Assembly: GCA_036648855.1 (NCBI GenBank)
Contig: JAVWCU010000009.1
Span: 1 to 34,438, forward strand
DNA length: 34,438 nt
Direction of reading: 5' to 3'
Source of the DNA: Faecenecus sp036648855
GTDB taxonomy: Bacteria; Bacillota_I; Bacilli_A; RF39; UBA660
Positions 1 through 8,692 of the stretch are shown here, in pieces. The notes under the pieces are model-generated. The model made no database searches. It was not told the origin of the DNA and saw only the letters and a program-made list of their open reading frames with translations. The stretch's first letter is position 1, and every line of letters starts with the position of its first letter. A program made the position numbers and the translations under genes.

Positions 1-63
1 AAAATATAGTCTTTTTATTTAATTTTATTCCAATTTTACTAAAAACCTGCTCATCTTACCATT

Positions 64-807
64 TTAATCTACTTTCTCAACTGCACTATACATATCAGGT
101 AAGAAATCACTCAGTATAGTAAATCCAGTTCCATGGTTATGCACCTGACCATAACGAGCACCAGATTTAAAGGCACTCATCTTAAAACTCACACCAACTT
201 TACCATTATCAATTAAATTAATAAATGAATCAAAATTGACATTTTTATAAATTGTCATTTTTTCATATTTAAAATACTCTATGCTGTCTATAACCATATA
301 TTTTGCTTCAACCAAAGCCAGATAGTTTAATTTTCTCTCTAACTTTTCTTTTAATAAATCAAAAGACCAAAAAGTGGTATCATCTACTACCAAATTTGGT
401 TTAGAAATATGTAATACTACTTTTTCTTCTTTATAATTAACCTTAATCTCAAAATTATTTTGTTTTATTAAATGTATCTGATGTGCATAAATAGAAGTAC
501 AAAAAATTTTAAATCTTTTACATTCACTTGGATAGCCATAGTTCATTCTTATTCTTTCTGCTTCAAACAGGTAAGTCCCATCAGGATTAGCATTAAATAA
601 TCCGATATTTTGATTTGTAACTTTTCTAGTTGTTTTTAGTTCAATTCCTGCAAAATCCGGTATTTCAAAACTATCTTCTTCTTTATTTAACAAATATTCA
701 AATGTTCTACCAATTGCTGAATTACCTTTGCCTTTGCTTTTTATCCATCCTTTCTTCTTTATATTAGTAAATAGGTCTTTTAACTCTTCAATATTTTCAT
801 TCATCAT
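64..807 (-). CDS. MvaI/BcnI-type restriction endonuclease
   Basis: Likely type II restriction endonuclease of the MvaI/BcnI family (MutH-like PD-(D/E)xK fold), which cuts double-stranded DNA at a short specific site. The N-terminal part shows GRTFE followed by DFAGIELK, giving the family pattern E..D-x4-E-x-K (about E37, D51, E56, K58 from the ATG at 807). The C-terminal part has HNHGTGF, typical of this family. About 247 aa, the usual size. An upstream TTG at 822 is possible, but AAAGGA lies 6 nt before the ATG at 807 (9 nt before a second ATG at 804), so a start there is preferred. No DNA methyltransferase lies on the right-hand side; a partner could only be beyond the left edge. The specificity cannot be read from sequence alone. 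Confidence 0.82.
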   Translation of the reverse strand: MMNENIEELKDLFTNIKKKGWIKSKGKGNSAIGRTFEYLLNKEEDSFEIPDFAGIELKTTRKVTNQNIGLFNANPDGTYLFEAERIRMNYGYPSECKRFKIFCTSIYAHQIHLIKQNNFEIKVNYKEEKVVLHISKPNLVVDDTTFWSFDLLKEKLERKLNYLALVEAKYMVIDSIEYFKYEKMTIYKNVNFDSFINLIDNGKVGVSFKMSAFKSGARYGQVHNHGTGFTILSDFLPDMYSAVEKVD

Positions 808-1001
808 TGCTTTTCCTTTCAAATTTACATATTGATTAGAATATCACAGTAAAAAAAAGTTGCAACTCAGTAAAAAGCCTTTTTCTTAATGCTCTCATCA
901 TAAAAACAGCAAATTCTCTAAAAGGAAAAAATAAATTTCTCTGAATATTTACACTGAAAAATCAAGTTTACCCTAAATTCATCTTTATTATTAGAACCTT
1001 A

Positions 1002-2129
1002 CTAATCGATTTTTTTAATCTCATACATTAAATCAAGTATTATCCAGTTTTGCTGAAAATAATTCATAATAGTCCAGTAACTAATTCCACTCAGATTATA
1101 CTTATCTACCAAGCTTAACTTAGCCTGTATACTTCTAGCATCCTCGAACCAAACAATATGTTCTGAACCTAAATTATCCTTATAGTAAAAAAATGGAGCT
1201 TGCGCTACTACATCATACTTGATTTCACTTTTTTTCTGTATAGCTAATTCAATGGCAGCAGTATTGGAAATAGTTGAAGCTTTATTTCCAGATTTATATG
1301 GAATAACCCAATCATATCCATAATTAGGAATTCCCATCATTATTTTATAACTTGGAATAACACTTACAGCATATTTTAATATTTTCTCCACTTGATTAAT
1401 CGGAGCCACTGCCATAGGCGGCCCATAAGTATATCCCCATTCATAAGTCATAATAATAACATGATCACTTAACTGCCCATGAGTATAATAGTCATGAGCC
1501 TCATACAATAAGCCTGACTGAGTATCGCTGTACTTTGGTGCTAAAGCCGTTGTAACAGGAAAATTATTTCTATGCAATATTTCAGTGACCTTCTTTAAAA
1601 AAGCATTATATAAAACTAGGTCCACCGGATATATATATTCGAAGTCTATATCTAGTCCAAAGTATTTTTTCTTCGACATGATTATTACGATATTACTAAT
1701 CAAATCATTTTGAACCTTTTCACTATTTAAAATAACATGAGCTAAATTACTATCAAAATTCCCGGATATACCAATATTAGTTACCACTAGATAGGCTTTA
1801 ACATCCTGCTCTAATGCTGAATTAATTAAAGCCTCATCATCAATAGATATTAAATCCCCAGTAGGAGTAACATGATAACTAAAAACACTTAAATAAGTTA
1901 AATTTGGTAATGTCTTAATCAACACTTCCTCACTTATATTCGGATAGGCATAACCATTAACTATAACTCTCTGTTTAATTACTTTATTCTGTATAATTAA
2001 AGCTTGGCCAACTAACAACTCATTACCAATCAGTTGATTATCTCTCTTGATTTTTCCTTCTGGAACATTAAAACTTTTAGACAAGCCATACAAAGTATCT
2101 CCCTCTTTAACTATATAAATATTAGCCAT
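1002..2129 (-). CDS. LysM + GH18 spore cortex hydrolase (SleL/YaaH type)
   Basis: Predicted spore peptidoglycan hydrolase of the SleL/YaaH group, N-acetylglucosaminidases that digest cortex fragments during germination and sit in the spore coat. One LysM (YIVKEGDTLYGLSKSF) fills about residues 3-48, followed by a GH18 barrel (about 55-370) with the catalytic GLDIDFEY motif (D160, D162, E164). There is no signal peptide, as expected for a coat protein made in the mother cell. The ATG at 2129 is chosen because AGAGGT lies just upstream and the protein then opens with MANIYIVKEG, the usual LysM start; a longer frame to 2207 lacks such support. B. subtilis homologues carry two LysMs, this one only one. 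It is divergent from feoA. Confidence 0.88.
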   Translation of the reverse strand: MANIYIVKEGDTLYGLSKSFNVPEGKIKRDNQLIGNELLVGQALIIQNKVIKQRVIVNGYAYPNISEEVLIKTLPNLTYLSVFSYHVTPTGDLISIDDEALINSALEQDVKAYLVVTNIGISGNFDSNLAHVILNSEKVQNDLISNIVIIMSKKKYFGLDIDFEYIYPVDLVLYNAFLKKVTEILHRNNFPVTTALAPKYSDTQSGLLYEAHDYYTHGQLSDHVIIMTYEWGYTYGPPMAVAPINQVEKILKYAVSVIPSYKIMMGIPNYGYDWVIPYKSGNKASTISNTAAIELAIQKKSEIKYDVVAQAPFFYYKDNLGSEHIVWFEDARSIQAKLSLVDKYNLSGISYWTIMNYFQQNWIILDLMYEIKKID

Positions 2130-2154
2130 AAACTTATTACCTCTTTCTAAGCTA

Positions 2155-2182
2155 ATTATATGTAGTAAAAGCCTAAAATTTC
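2155..2182 (-). promoter_or_regulatory. Candidate sporulation (sigma-E-like) promoter for the LysM/GH18 gene
   Basis: On the minus strand GAAATTT (2176-2182) and CATATAAT (2155-2162) are separated by 13 nt, 25 nt before the start codon. This resembles the sigma-E consensus (KMATATT, 13-15 nt, CATACAHT) at 5 of 7 and 7 of 8 positions. B. subtilis yaaH is known to be sigma-E dependent. In AT-rich DNA such matches occur by chance, so this is tentative. Confidence 0.3.
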
Positions 2183-2256
2183 GGTTCCCTTTAAAAATAC
2201 TTTTCATATATTATTAGTGAAGTTTATATTTGATAATGTTATATGGGGGTGATTAG

Positions 2257-2499
2257 ATGAATAAGGAAAATATCCCATTAAGTACCTTAAAGATAGGTGA
2301 TAAAGCAGTAGTAAAAGAGTTATGCTCAAATAGCTCTATTAAAAGAAGATTACTTGATATTGGACTAATAGATGGTACACAAGTAGAATGCGCTTTAAAG
2401 AGCCCTTTTAGCAATCCTAAAGCTTATATAATAAGAGGGACTCTAATGGCTATTCGTAATGAGGATGCTGCTCATATATTAGTACAATTAATTAAATAG
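2257..2499 (+). CDS. feoA: FeoA ferrous iron transport protein
   Basis: Small cytosolic SH3-like protein (80 aa) that works with FeoB in ferrous iron uptake. The family pattern is visible: PLSTLKIGDKAVV at the start, then RRLLDIGLIDGTQVE and a C-terminal AIRNEDAAHILVQ strand. It has a strong Shine-Dalgarno (GGGGGTGA) before the ATG and is 12 nt upstream of feoB, so the two are surely co-transcribed. The gap to the divergent LysM/GH18 gene is short (about 130 bp) and should hold both promoters; TATATT at 2225-2230 is a possible -10. I see no convincing Fur or DtxR operator. Confidence 0.92.
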   Translation: MNKENIPLSTLKIGDKAVVKELCSNSSIKRRLLDIGLIDGTQVECALKSPFSNPKAYIIRGTLMAIRNEDAAHILVQLIK

Positions 2500-2511
2500 G
2501 GGGGAGATAAA

Positions 2512-4620
2512 ATGGCAAATTCAAATAATAGTCAACATCAAAAAAAACTAGTAGTAGGCCTAACAGGTAACCCAAATGTCGGTAAAAGTACTGTGTTCAA
2601 TGCTCTAACAGGTTTAAAACAGCATACTGGTAATTGGCCAGGTAAGACAGTTACTAGTGCAATAGGGGAATATACATATAATGATCATGACTATGAAATA
2701 TATGATTTACCAGGCACTTACTCATTAATATCTCATTCTCAAGAGGAAGAGTGTGCTAGAGATTTTGTATGCTTTGAACATTTTGATTGCATAGTAGTCG
2801 TATGTGACGCTGTATGTTTAGAAAGAAATCTAAATTTAGTTTTACAAACTCTTGAAATAACTAATAAGGTAGTAGTAGTGGTTAATTTAATGGATGAAGC
2901 TAAAAAGAAGGGTATAAATATAGATTTATTGAAATTAGAACAAATATTAGGAGTACCAGTAGTAGGAACCAGTGCTAGAAGCAGTGTAGGACTTCCTGAA
3001 ATGTTAGCAGCTATCGAAAATAAAATATTTAGTAAGCCTAATAGTAATTATAGTATAGTCAGTTATTCTAAGGAAATTGAAGAAGCTATTAATTTACTAG
3101 AAGATACTTTAAAAGAAAGATTAACTACTAAATACAACTATCACTGGTTAGCTCTTAAATTATTAGATAATGATACTTCTCTTCAGAGTTCTATGAATCA
3201 TTATTTTGATAAAAGTTTACTAGAGGACTCTGTTATTTCAAGCAAACTTTCTGAAATTAAAAAACAGTTATTATCTCATGATATAGTGGTTAACGATTTG
3301 AAAGATTTAGTAGTAGCAACTATCGTAAATAAGGCCAGTAAAATAGCTCAGGAAGTATTAACTTTCAACTGTCAGGATTACAATAAAAGGGATAAGATTA
3401 TTGATTATTTTATTACTAATAAGTGGATAGGAATCCCATTTATGTTATGTTTATTAATGATTGTATTTTGGCTAACTATCACAGGGGCTAACTATCCCTC
3501 AAGTATTTTATTTGAATTTTTTTCATTTATTGAAGTACATTTAACTAATCTTTTTGCAATTATTCATGCACCGGTCTGGCTTCATGGTTTATTAATTTTA
3601 GGGGTATATAGGACTCTAACTTGGGTAGTAGCAGTAATGTTACCTCCCATGGCTATTTTTTTCCCATTATTTACTTTATTAGAGGATCTAGGTTTGCTCC
3701 CTAGAATAGCTTTTAATTTAGATCATTGCTTTAAGAAGTGTTCAGCATGTGGTAAGCAAGCCTTAACAATGTGTATGGGATTTGGTTGTAATGCCGCAGG
3801 AGTAGTGGGTTGCCGCATAATTGACTCTCCAAGGGAAAGACTAATTGCCATCTTAACTAATAGTTTTGTACCTTGTAATGGCAGATTTCCGACTATCATT
3901 GCTATAATTACTATGTTTTTTGCCTTTTCTAGTAGTGATATTAACAATTCCTTTATGAGTGTTTTTATTTTGACTTGTACTATTGTATTAGGAATAATAA
4001 TGACTTTTATAGTTTCTAAGTTTTTATCTAAAACGTTTTTAAAAGGTCTCCCATCATCATTTACTTTAGAATTACCCCCATATCGGCGTCCTCAAATTGG
4101 GAAGGTAATTATTCATTCTTTATTAGATAGGACTCTTTATGTTTTAGGTAGAGCAGTAGTAATCGCAGCTCCTGCCGGCGCTATAATTTGGTTACTTGCA
4201 AATATTCAAATAGGAAATAGCAGTATTTTATTACACTGCACGAATTTTCTTAATCCAATTGCAAAATTTATTGGCCTAGATGGTGCAATATTAATGGCCT
4301 TTATTTTAGGCTTTCCTGCTAATGAAATAGTAGTTCCTCTAATAATTATGATTTATATGTCTGGAGGTAGTCTACTACAATTTACCAGTTTATTAGAGCT
4401 TAAAAATTTATTTATTACCCATGGTTGGACAGCACTAACTGCTATAAATATGATTGTTTTTTCTTTAATGCACTGGCCTTGCTCTACAACTTGTTTAACT
4501 ATAAAACGGGAAACAGGTAGTTTTAAATGGACCCTATTAGCTTTTCTTCTTCCAACGGTTATAGGTATAATAATCTGTATAATGATAACAACAATTGCTC
4601 ACTTCTTAGGATTTTATTAG
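2512..4620 (+). CDS. feoB: FeoB ferrous iron transporter
   Basis: Membrane GTPase-permease for Fe(II) uptake. The N-terminal G domain shows G1 GNPNVGKS (residues 19-26), a G2 region GNWPGKTV, G3 DLPGTYS and G4 NLMDEA. The FeoB helical spacer follows, then the C-terminal membrane part with about eight or more hydrophobic segments. Conserved transporter motifs are present: LPPMAIFFPLFTLLEDLG, CGKQALTMCMGFGCNAAGV with its Cys residues, VPCNGRFP and LGFPANEI. At 702 aa it is near the usual length. GGGGGGAGAT precedes the ATG. A cysteine-rich CSACGK segment at about residue 408 is normal for the Nucleoside-gate region of the family. The arrangement feoA-feoB without feoC is common in Firmicutes. 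Confidence 0.95.
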   Translation: MANSNNSQHQKKLVVGLTGNPNVGKSTVFNALTGLKQHTGNWPGKTVTSAIGEYTYNDHDYEIYDLPGTYSLISHSQEEECARDFVCFEHFDCIVVVCDAVCLERNLNLVLQTLEITNKVVVVVNLMDEAKKKGINIDLLKLEQILGVPVVGTSARSSVGLPEMLAAIENKIFSKPNSNYSIVSYSKEIEEAINLLEDTLKERLTTKYNYHWLALKLLDNDTSLQSSMNHYFDKSLLEDSVISSKLSEIKKQLLSHDIVVNDLKDLVVATIVNKASKIAQEVLTFNCQDYNKRDKIIDYFITNKWIGIPFMLCLLMIVFWLTITGANYPSSILFEFFSFIEVHLTNLFAIIHAPVWLHGLLILGVYRTLTWVVAVMLPPMAIFFPLFTLLEDLGLLPRIAFNLDHCFKKCSACGKQALTMCMGFGCNAAGVVGCRIIDSPRERLIAILTNSFVPCNGRFPTIIAIITMFFAFSSSDINNSFMSVFILTCTIVLGIIMTFIVSKFLSKTFLKGLPSSFTLELPPYRRPQIGKVIIHSLLDRTLYVLGRAVVIAAPAGAIIWLLANIQIGNSSILLHCTNFLNPIAKFIGLDGAILMAFILGFPANEIVVPLIIMIYMSGGSLLQFTSLLELKNLFITHGWTALTAINMIVFSLMHWPCSTTCLTIKRETGSFKWTLLAFLLPTVIGIIICIMITTIAHFLGFY

Positions 4621-4658
4621 GGATATAAATAATTATGAGCTAGTATTTACTTCTTTTA

Positions 4659-4667
4659 TGGTATAAT
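4659..4667 (+). promoter_or_regulatory. Extended -10 promoter before the thioredoxin-like gene
   Basis: TGGTATAAT (TATAAT at 4662-4667 with an upstream TG) lies 30 nt before the ATG at 4697. The -35 is poor, as usual for extended -10 promoters. No terminator is seen after feoB, so read-through is also possible. Confidence 0.5.
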
Positions 4668-4696
4668 AAATTTACTTAAAAGAGGAGTTTACAAAT

Positions 4697-5293
4697 ATGA
4701 AAAGAAGCATCTTTATAATTATTCTGACTTTATTCTTGTTAATTCCGGTAGATACTTTTGCCAAGGAGAATAATCAAGTCAGATTATATTTATTTCATGG
4801 AGAAGGTTGTCAACATTGTACAGATGAAAAAGAGTTTATTGAAAAACTAGAAAAAAAGTATAATAATTTAAAAGTATTTAGCTATGAAGTCTGGGGTAAT
4901 ACTGAGTTTAATGCTAAAATGAAGGAAATTAAAAACTTATTTTCTGTTAGTTCTCCAGGTGTTCCTTTTACAGTTATAGGAGATAAATATTTTTTAGGCT
5001 TCAATGAATCCATTGGTAGGCAAATAGAACAAGCTATTATACGTTTTTCAAATACGGCTTATATAGATGATACTGGTGTAACATTAGGAATTATAACTGA
5101 TCGTGAGCAGGGTCAAGATTTAATAACTTCTAATGAATTAAAGCAGGAATTAGATAACAATAAAACAGCAAATAATTATAAAATTATTAATAATATAGTA
5201 ATTGTTCCAGGACTTAGTATTTTGATTATAGGTACGGTTACTATTGCTTTGACAGGATTAATAATTTATTTAATTAAAAGGAAAAGGATATAA
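4697..5293 (+). CDS. Membrane-anchored thioredoxin/glutaredoxin-like protein
   Basis: Exported thioredoxin-fold protein of 198 aa. It has an N-terminal signal segment (MKRSIFIIILTLFLLIPV, ending near TFAKE), then a redox motif FHGEGCQHCTDE whose CQHC is the CxxC active site (about residues 35-38). A cis-Pro-like loop SPGVPFTVIG follows near residue 90, and a C-terminal transmembrane helix (about 170-192) ends in KRKR. The topology puts the redox domain outside the cytoplasm with a short inner tail. RBS AGAGGAG precedes the ATG. It ends 1 nt before the next gene, so the two are translationally linked. Substrates are unknown; a role in thiol-disulfide exchange at the cell surface is the simplest reading. 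Confidence 0.75.
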   Translation: MKRSIFIIILTLFLLIPVDTFAKENNQVRLYLFHGEGCQHCTDEKEFIEKLEKKYNNLKVFSYEVWGNTEFNAKMKEIKNLFSVSSPGVPFTVIGDKYFLGFNESIGRQIEQAIIRFSNTAYIDDTGVTLGIITDREQGQDLITSNELKQELDNNKTANNYKIINNIVIVPGLSILIIGTVTIALTGLIIYLIKRKRI

Positions 5294-5294
5294 A

Positions 5295-6137
5295 GTGAAA
5301 ACAGTAGAAGAAATAGAACGTAGTATAATTACTACTTACAGGAAAAAGATTTGGGCTAATTTTATTAAAGCTATTAATGAATATAAACTTATAAATAATG
5401 GTGATAAAATAGCGGTTTGTATGTCGGGTGGAAAAGATTCATTTATTTTAGCTAAGTGTATGCAAGAACTAATTAAACATGGGAAGATAGATTTTACTTT
5501 AGAGTTTATTGTAATGGATCCAGGGTATAATGAGGCTAACCTCCTTTTAATTAAAAAGAATGCCCAGTATTTAAATATTCCTATTCATATTTTTACAACA
5601 GATATATTTTCATCTGTTGCAAGTATTAAGGACTCTCCTTGCTATTTATGTGCTAGAATGAGGCGAGGTAACCTTTATGCTTTTGCTAAGGAATTAGGGT
5701 GTAATAAGATAGCTTTAGGACATCACTTTGATGATGTTATAGAAACTATTCTAATGAGTACTTTATATGGAGGAGAATTTCGAACTATGTTACCTAAACT
5801 TCATAGTGAAAACTTTGCTGGTATGGAATTAATCAGGCCTTTATATTTAGTTAGAGAAGAGAGTATTATCAGTTGGTCTAAACAAAATTCTCTGCAGTTT
5901 TTAAATTGTGCCTGTAAGTTTACAGATAGTCTAAATAATGATAAAGAGTCTTTATCAAAAAGAAAAGAAATTAAAGAGTTAATCAAAGATTTAAGGAAAA
6001 GAAGCCCATATATTGAAATGAATCTTTTTAGAAGTGTAGAGAATGTTAATTTAGATACTATTATTTCCTATAGGCAAGGGGATAAAAGACATCACTTTTT
6101 AGATGACTATGAAACTGTAAAAGAAGATGAAAAATAG
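5295..6137 (+). CDS. TtcA-like tRNA thiolation ATPase (PP-loop)
   Basis: PP-loop ATP pyrophosphatase of the TtcA/TtuA group, which adenylates and thiolates a tRNA base, usually through an Fe-S cluster. Visible features: the PP-loop SGGKDS (44-49), the pair C116-x2-C119 in CYLCARMRRG, GHHFDDVIET (about 142-151), and further cysteines C205 and C207 (NCAC) where the family has its third cluster ligand. It starts with GTG at 5295, supported by AGGAAAAGGA just upstream inside the end of the preceding gene. The length of 280 aa fits the family. The final C-terminal motif differs from enterobacterial TtcA, so the exact modified base (2-thiocytidine or another) is not assigned. Confidence 0.8.
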   Translation: MKTVEEIERSIITTYRKKIWANFIKAINEYKLINNGDKIAVCMSGGKDSFILAKCMQELIKHGKIDFTLEFIVMDPGYNEANLLLIKKNAQYLNIPIHIFTTDIFSSVASIKDSPCYLCARMRRGNLYAFAKELGCNKIALGHHFDDVIETILMSTLYGGEFRTMLPKLHSENFAGMELIRPLYLVREESIISWSKQNSLQFLNCACKFTDSLNNDKESLSKRKEIKELIKDLRKRSPYIEMNLFRSVENVNLDTIISYRQGDKRHHFLDDYETVKEDEK

Positions 6138-6169
6138 CCTAAATTTGCAGTTAAAATGTTAATTTAGTC

Positions 6170-6199
6170 TTGACAATTTTTAGCTAGTGATGATATCAT
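6170..6199 (+). promoter_or_regulatory. Promoter for tRNA-Ala
   Basis: TTGACA (6170-6175) and TATCAT (6194-6199) are 18 nt apart, with the -10 preceded by TGA. They lie about 65 nt before tRNA-Ala in an otherwise empty gap. This is the best sigma-A type -35 in this part of the window. Confidence 0.6.
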
Positions 6200-6264
6200 T
6201 AATTTACTGGTGCAGAAAATATAAATTATGCCTATGATTTATATTAACTGTATTAAGTAAATAT

Positions 6265-6340
6265 GGGGAATTAGCTCAGCTGGGAGAGCGCCACGCTTGC
6301 ACCGTGGAGGTCAGGAGTTCGATCCTCCTATTCTCCACCA
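6265..6340 (+). tRNA. tRNA-Ala (anticodon TGC)
   Basis: A complete 76-nt cloverleaf. The acceptor stem GGGGAAT/ATTCTCC contains the G3-U70 wobble pair that defines alanine tRNAs. The anticodon loop is CTTGCAC (anticodon TGC), the T loop is TTCGATC, and the 3' ACCA is encoded. Confidence 0.97.
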
Positions 6341-6350
6341 TATTGTGATT

Positions 6351-6380
6351 AACCTTGAGAAATCAAGGTTTTTATTTTTA
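6351..6380 (+). terminator. Intrinsic terminator after tRNA-Ala
   Basis: Perfect 8-bp stem AACCTTGA/TCAAGGTT with a GAAA loop (6351-6370), followed by TTTATTTTTA. Confidence 0.85.
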
Positions 6381-6434
6381 TAAAAATAAAAGTAGTTAAA
6401 TATTTTGAAATAGTTATTGCTATATTAATAACTA

Positions 6435-6443
6435 TGCTATAAT
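6435..6443 (+). promoter_or_regulatory. Extended -10 promoter before the glycosyltransferase
   Basis: TGCTATAAT (TATAAT at 6438-6443) lies 32 nt before the chosen start. A weak TTATTG at 6414-6419 could act as the -35. The same TGCTATAATA string occurs before the pseudouridine synthase at 24427. Confidence 0.55.
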
Positions 6444-6475
6444 AAAATTAAATAAATAACTAAGAGGTGAAAGTA

Positions 6476-7492
6476 ATGAAGGTATTATTATATACTGAAG
6501 GACTTAAAACTATAGGCAAAAGTGGCTTAGGAAAAGCAATAAAACATCAGATGAAAGCTCTCGATTATAGAAATATTACCTATACTACAGATGTTAATGA
6601 TACTTATGATATTGCTCATATTAATTTTTGGGGTTTAAAATCTTATTTTCTAGCAAAAAAACTACAAAGAAAGCATATTCCTATTGTTTATCACGCTCAT
6701 TCTACAGAGGAAGATTTTAGAGATGGTTTCCTATTTTGTAGGCAGATTGCCCCTTTATTTAAAAAATGGTTAATTAAATGTTATAGTCAAGGTGATGTAA
6801 TTATTACTCCAACCCCTTATTCTAAGAAATTATTAGATAATTATGGAATAGGTAAAGAAATATATGCTATATCAAATGGTATTGAACTAGATTTCTTTAA
6901 AAAGGATAAAACTCTTGGTAAGAAGTTTAGAACTACTTATAATTATACGGATAAAGATCAGGTTATAATTGGAATCGGTTTATATATTGAAAGAAAAGGT
7001 ATTGTTGATTTTGTTGAGTTAGCTAAAAGACTACCTGAATATAAATTTATTTGGTTTGGATATAGTCCACTTTCTGCAGCAACTAAACCTGTGCGTGATG
7101 CAGTAATGACAAAACTAGATAATCTGGTCTTTGCTGGGTATGTTGAGCAGGATATGATTAAAGCGGCTATGAATGGATGTGACCTTTATTTATTTCCTAC
7201 TTTAGAAGAAACAGAAGGTATACCTATTATTGAAGCTTGTGCCTGTGAAACTAATGCTTTAATTAGAGATATTCCTATCTTTGATGGTTGGTTAGAAGAC
7301 GGGGTTAATGTTTATAAAGCCAAAGATGTAGATGAATTCTTCATTAAAATTAAACAAATCTTAACAGGCAAGGTTCCTTCTTTAGCTAGCAAATCTTATC
7401 AAGTAGCTAAAGAAAGAGATTTAAAGCAAGTAGGTATTCAGCTAGAAGATATTTATAAAAAGACAATTAAAGAGTATAATAAGGGGCAATAA
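6476..7492 (+). CDS. GT4-family glycosyltransferase
   Basis: Cytoplasmic or membrane-peripheral GT-B glycosyltransferase of family GT4 that transfers a sugar from a nucleotide-sugar donor. The N-terminal Rossmann part holds SGLGKAIKHQ and VYHAHSTEEDF. The C-terminal donor domain holds the linker NGIELDFF, GLYIERKG and the family E-x7-E signature in EETEGIPIIEA. About 338 aa. It resembles diacylglycerol glucosyltransferases of low-GC Firmicutes and Mollicutes, so glycolipid synthesis is a good guess but not proven. The ATG at 6476 is chosen because AAGAGGTGA lies 5-6 nt upstream; the GTG at 6467 is part of that ribosome binding site. Its stop codon abuts the stop of the convergent SEDS gene. 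Confidence 0.85.
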   Translation: MKVLLYTEGLKTIGKSGLGKAIKHQMKALDYRNITYTTDVNDTYDIAHINFWGLKSYFLAKKLQRKHIPIVYHAHSTEEDFRDGFLFCRQIAPLFKKWLIKCYSQGDVIITPTPYSKKLLDNYGIGKEIYAISNGIELDFFKKDKTLGKKFRTTYNYTDKDQVIIGIGLYIERKGIVDFVELAKRLPEYKFIWFGYSPLSAATKPVRDAVMTKLDNLVFAGYVEQDMIKAAMNGCDLYLFPTLEETEGIPIIEACACETNALIRDIPIFDGWLEDGVNVYKAKDVDEFFIKIKQILTGKVPSLASKSYQVAKERDLKQVGIQLEDIYKKTIKEYNKGQ

Positions 7493-8611
7493 TTAGCCTC
7501 CTTTTTTTGAACTGATATTTAAGACAATGCCCATTAAGATTAAATAGGATAATAAACTACTTCCACCATAACTAATAAAAGGCAAGGTAATACCTGTGAT
7601 TGGGACTAGCCCTATAGTCATCCCAATATTTTGTAGTTGCTGAAAAATAAGAAGCCCTAAAATACTAATAATTAAGTACTGATTAATAGGCTTATCGTAG
7701 TTAATAAGAGTTATATAAAATAAATAGCTATTGAATAGAATTAATAGTAAAATAAAAATAAGTGAACCTACATATCCAAAATTAGAGGCAAAAATAGCAA
7801 AAATAAAATCAGTCCCTGCTTCTGGAAAATAAAGTGGTATACGATTATATCCATGTCCCCATAATCCACTAGTACCAATCGAAGTTAAGGCATTTTCTAG
7901 TTGGAACCCAACTCCAGTTTTCCAGTCTAGTAATCTGTCAAATCGATAAAACATATCAGTTCCTAATAAATTAATGAGTAGATTTGTCTTATAAGTATAA
8001 AAATAGAAAATACCAGTACTAATTATTAATAATAAACCAAGAGCTATAATAAACCATCTTTTTTTTATGCTAGATAATAAAACTATACTTAGAGCCACTA
8101 TAAAGTACATTAGTACTGCCCCAGTATCAGGTTCAAGAAAAGTTAAAATACTTGGAACTAAGACAATGATTATTACTTTTATTAAATAGAAAAATTCAGC
8201 TTTTAAAGATCTATTCTTATAACTATTAAATTTAGTAGTTTCTTTAGCTAAAACTAAAATTAAGGCAATTTTCATAAATTCACTAGGTTGAATACTCCCA
8301 ATACCAGGTATAATAAACCAGCAACGGCTGTGATTAACTACTGTTCCAAAAGGAAACAACAAAATAAGTAATAGTAGACAAATTCCATATATATACCATG
8401 CATAGTTAAGTATTTTATCATTGCCTATTTTAATAATAATCAGCATAATAATTAATCCTATACTATACCAAATTAGCTGCTTTATAGCTAAATTACCTAA
8501 GTAATCAGGTAGGAACAGCATAGCGCTATTAATTGTAACAATACTAATAACTAAAAAGATTAATATAAAAGTAATTAGTAGTTTATCTAGTTTAAAGTTT
8601 TTCTTTATCAT
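7493..8611 (-). CDS. SEDS peptidoglycan glycosyltransferase (RodA/SpoVE/FtsW family)
   Basis: Polytopic membrane enzyme that polymerises lipid II into glycan strands, working with a class B PBP. It has about ten hydrophobic helices and the family motifs IGSIQPSEFMKIA, EPDTGAVL, FPEAGTDFIFAI and ITLPFISYGGSS. About 372 aa. The ATG at 8611 follows AGGTGA; the GTG at 8623 is part of that site. A second SEDS gene is at 19551. This copy looks closer to RodA (elongation) but could be SpoVE (spore cortex); I cannot separate these by eye. It is divergent from the small gene at 8693 and has no partner PBP beside it. Confidence 0.88.
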   Translation of the reverse strand: MIKKNFKLDKLLITFILIFLVISIVTINSAMLFLPDYLGNLAIKQLIWYSIGLIIMLIIIKIGNDKILNYAWYIYGICLLLLILLFPFGTVVNHSRCWFIIPGIGSIQPSEFMKIALILVLAKETTKFNSYKNRSLKAEFFYLIKVIIIVLVPSILTFLEPDTGAVLMYFIVALSIVLLSSIKKRWFIIALGLLLIISTGIFYFYTYKTNLLINLLGTDMFYRFDRLLDWKTGVGFQLENALTSIGTSGLWGHGYNRIPLYFPEAGTDFIFAIFASNFGYVGSLIFILLLILFNSYLFYITLINYDKPINQYLIISILGLLIFQQLQNIGMTIGLVPITGITLPFISYGGSSLLSYLILMGIVLNISSKKGG

Positions 8612-8692
8612 TATTAATATCACCTAATACTAGTATGGATATTTTTAGCAAGTTTTACTCTGTTATTTCATAAACTTAACCAGGAGGTTATT

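Noticed and set aside
2208..2256. Fur box upstream of feoA
   Set aside because: The GATAAT-containing stretch at 2232 matches only half of the palindromic consensus and AT-rich DNA gives such matches often.
3723..3947. Antisense frame inside feoB, and similar ones inside the TtcA-like gene, ftsW-like gene, comEC, dockerin and cohesin genes
   Set aside because: All are shadows of strongly supported genes, with no RBS or recognisable protein.
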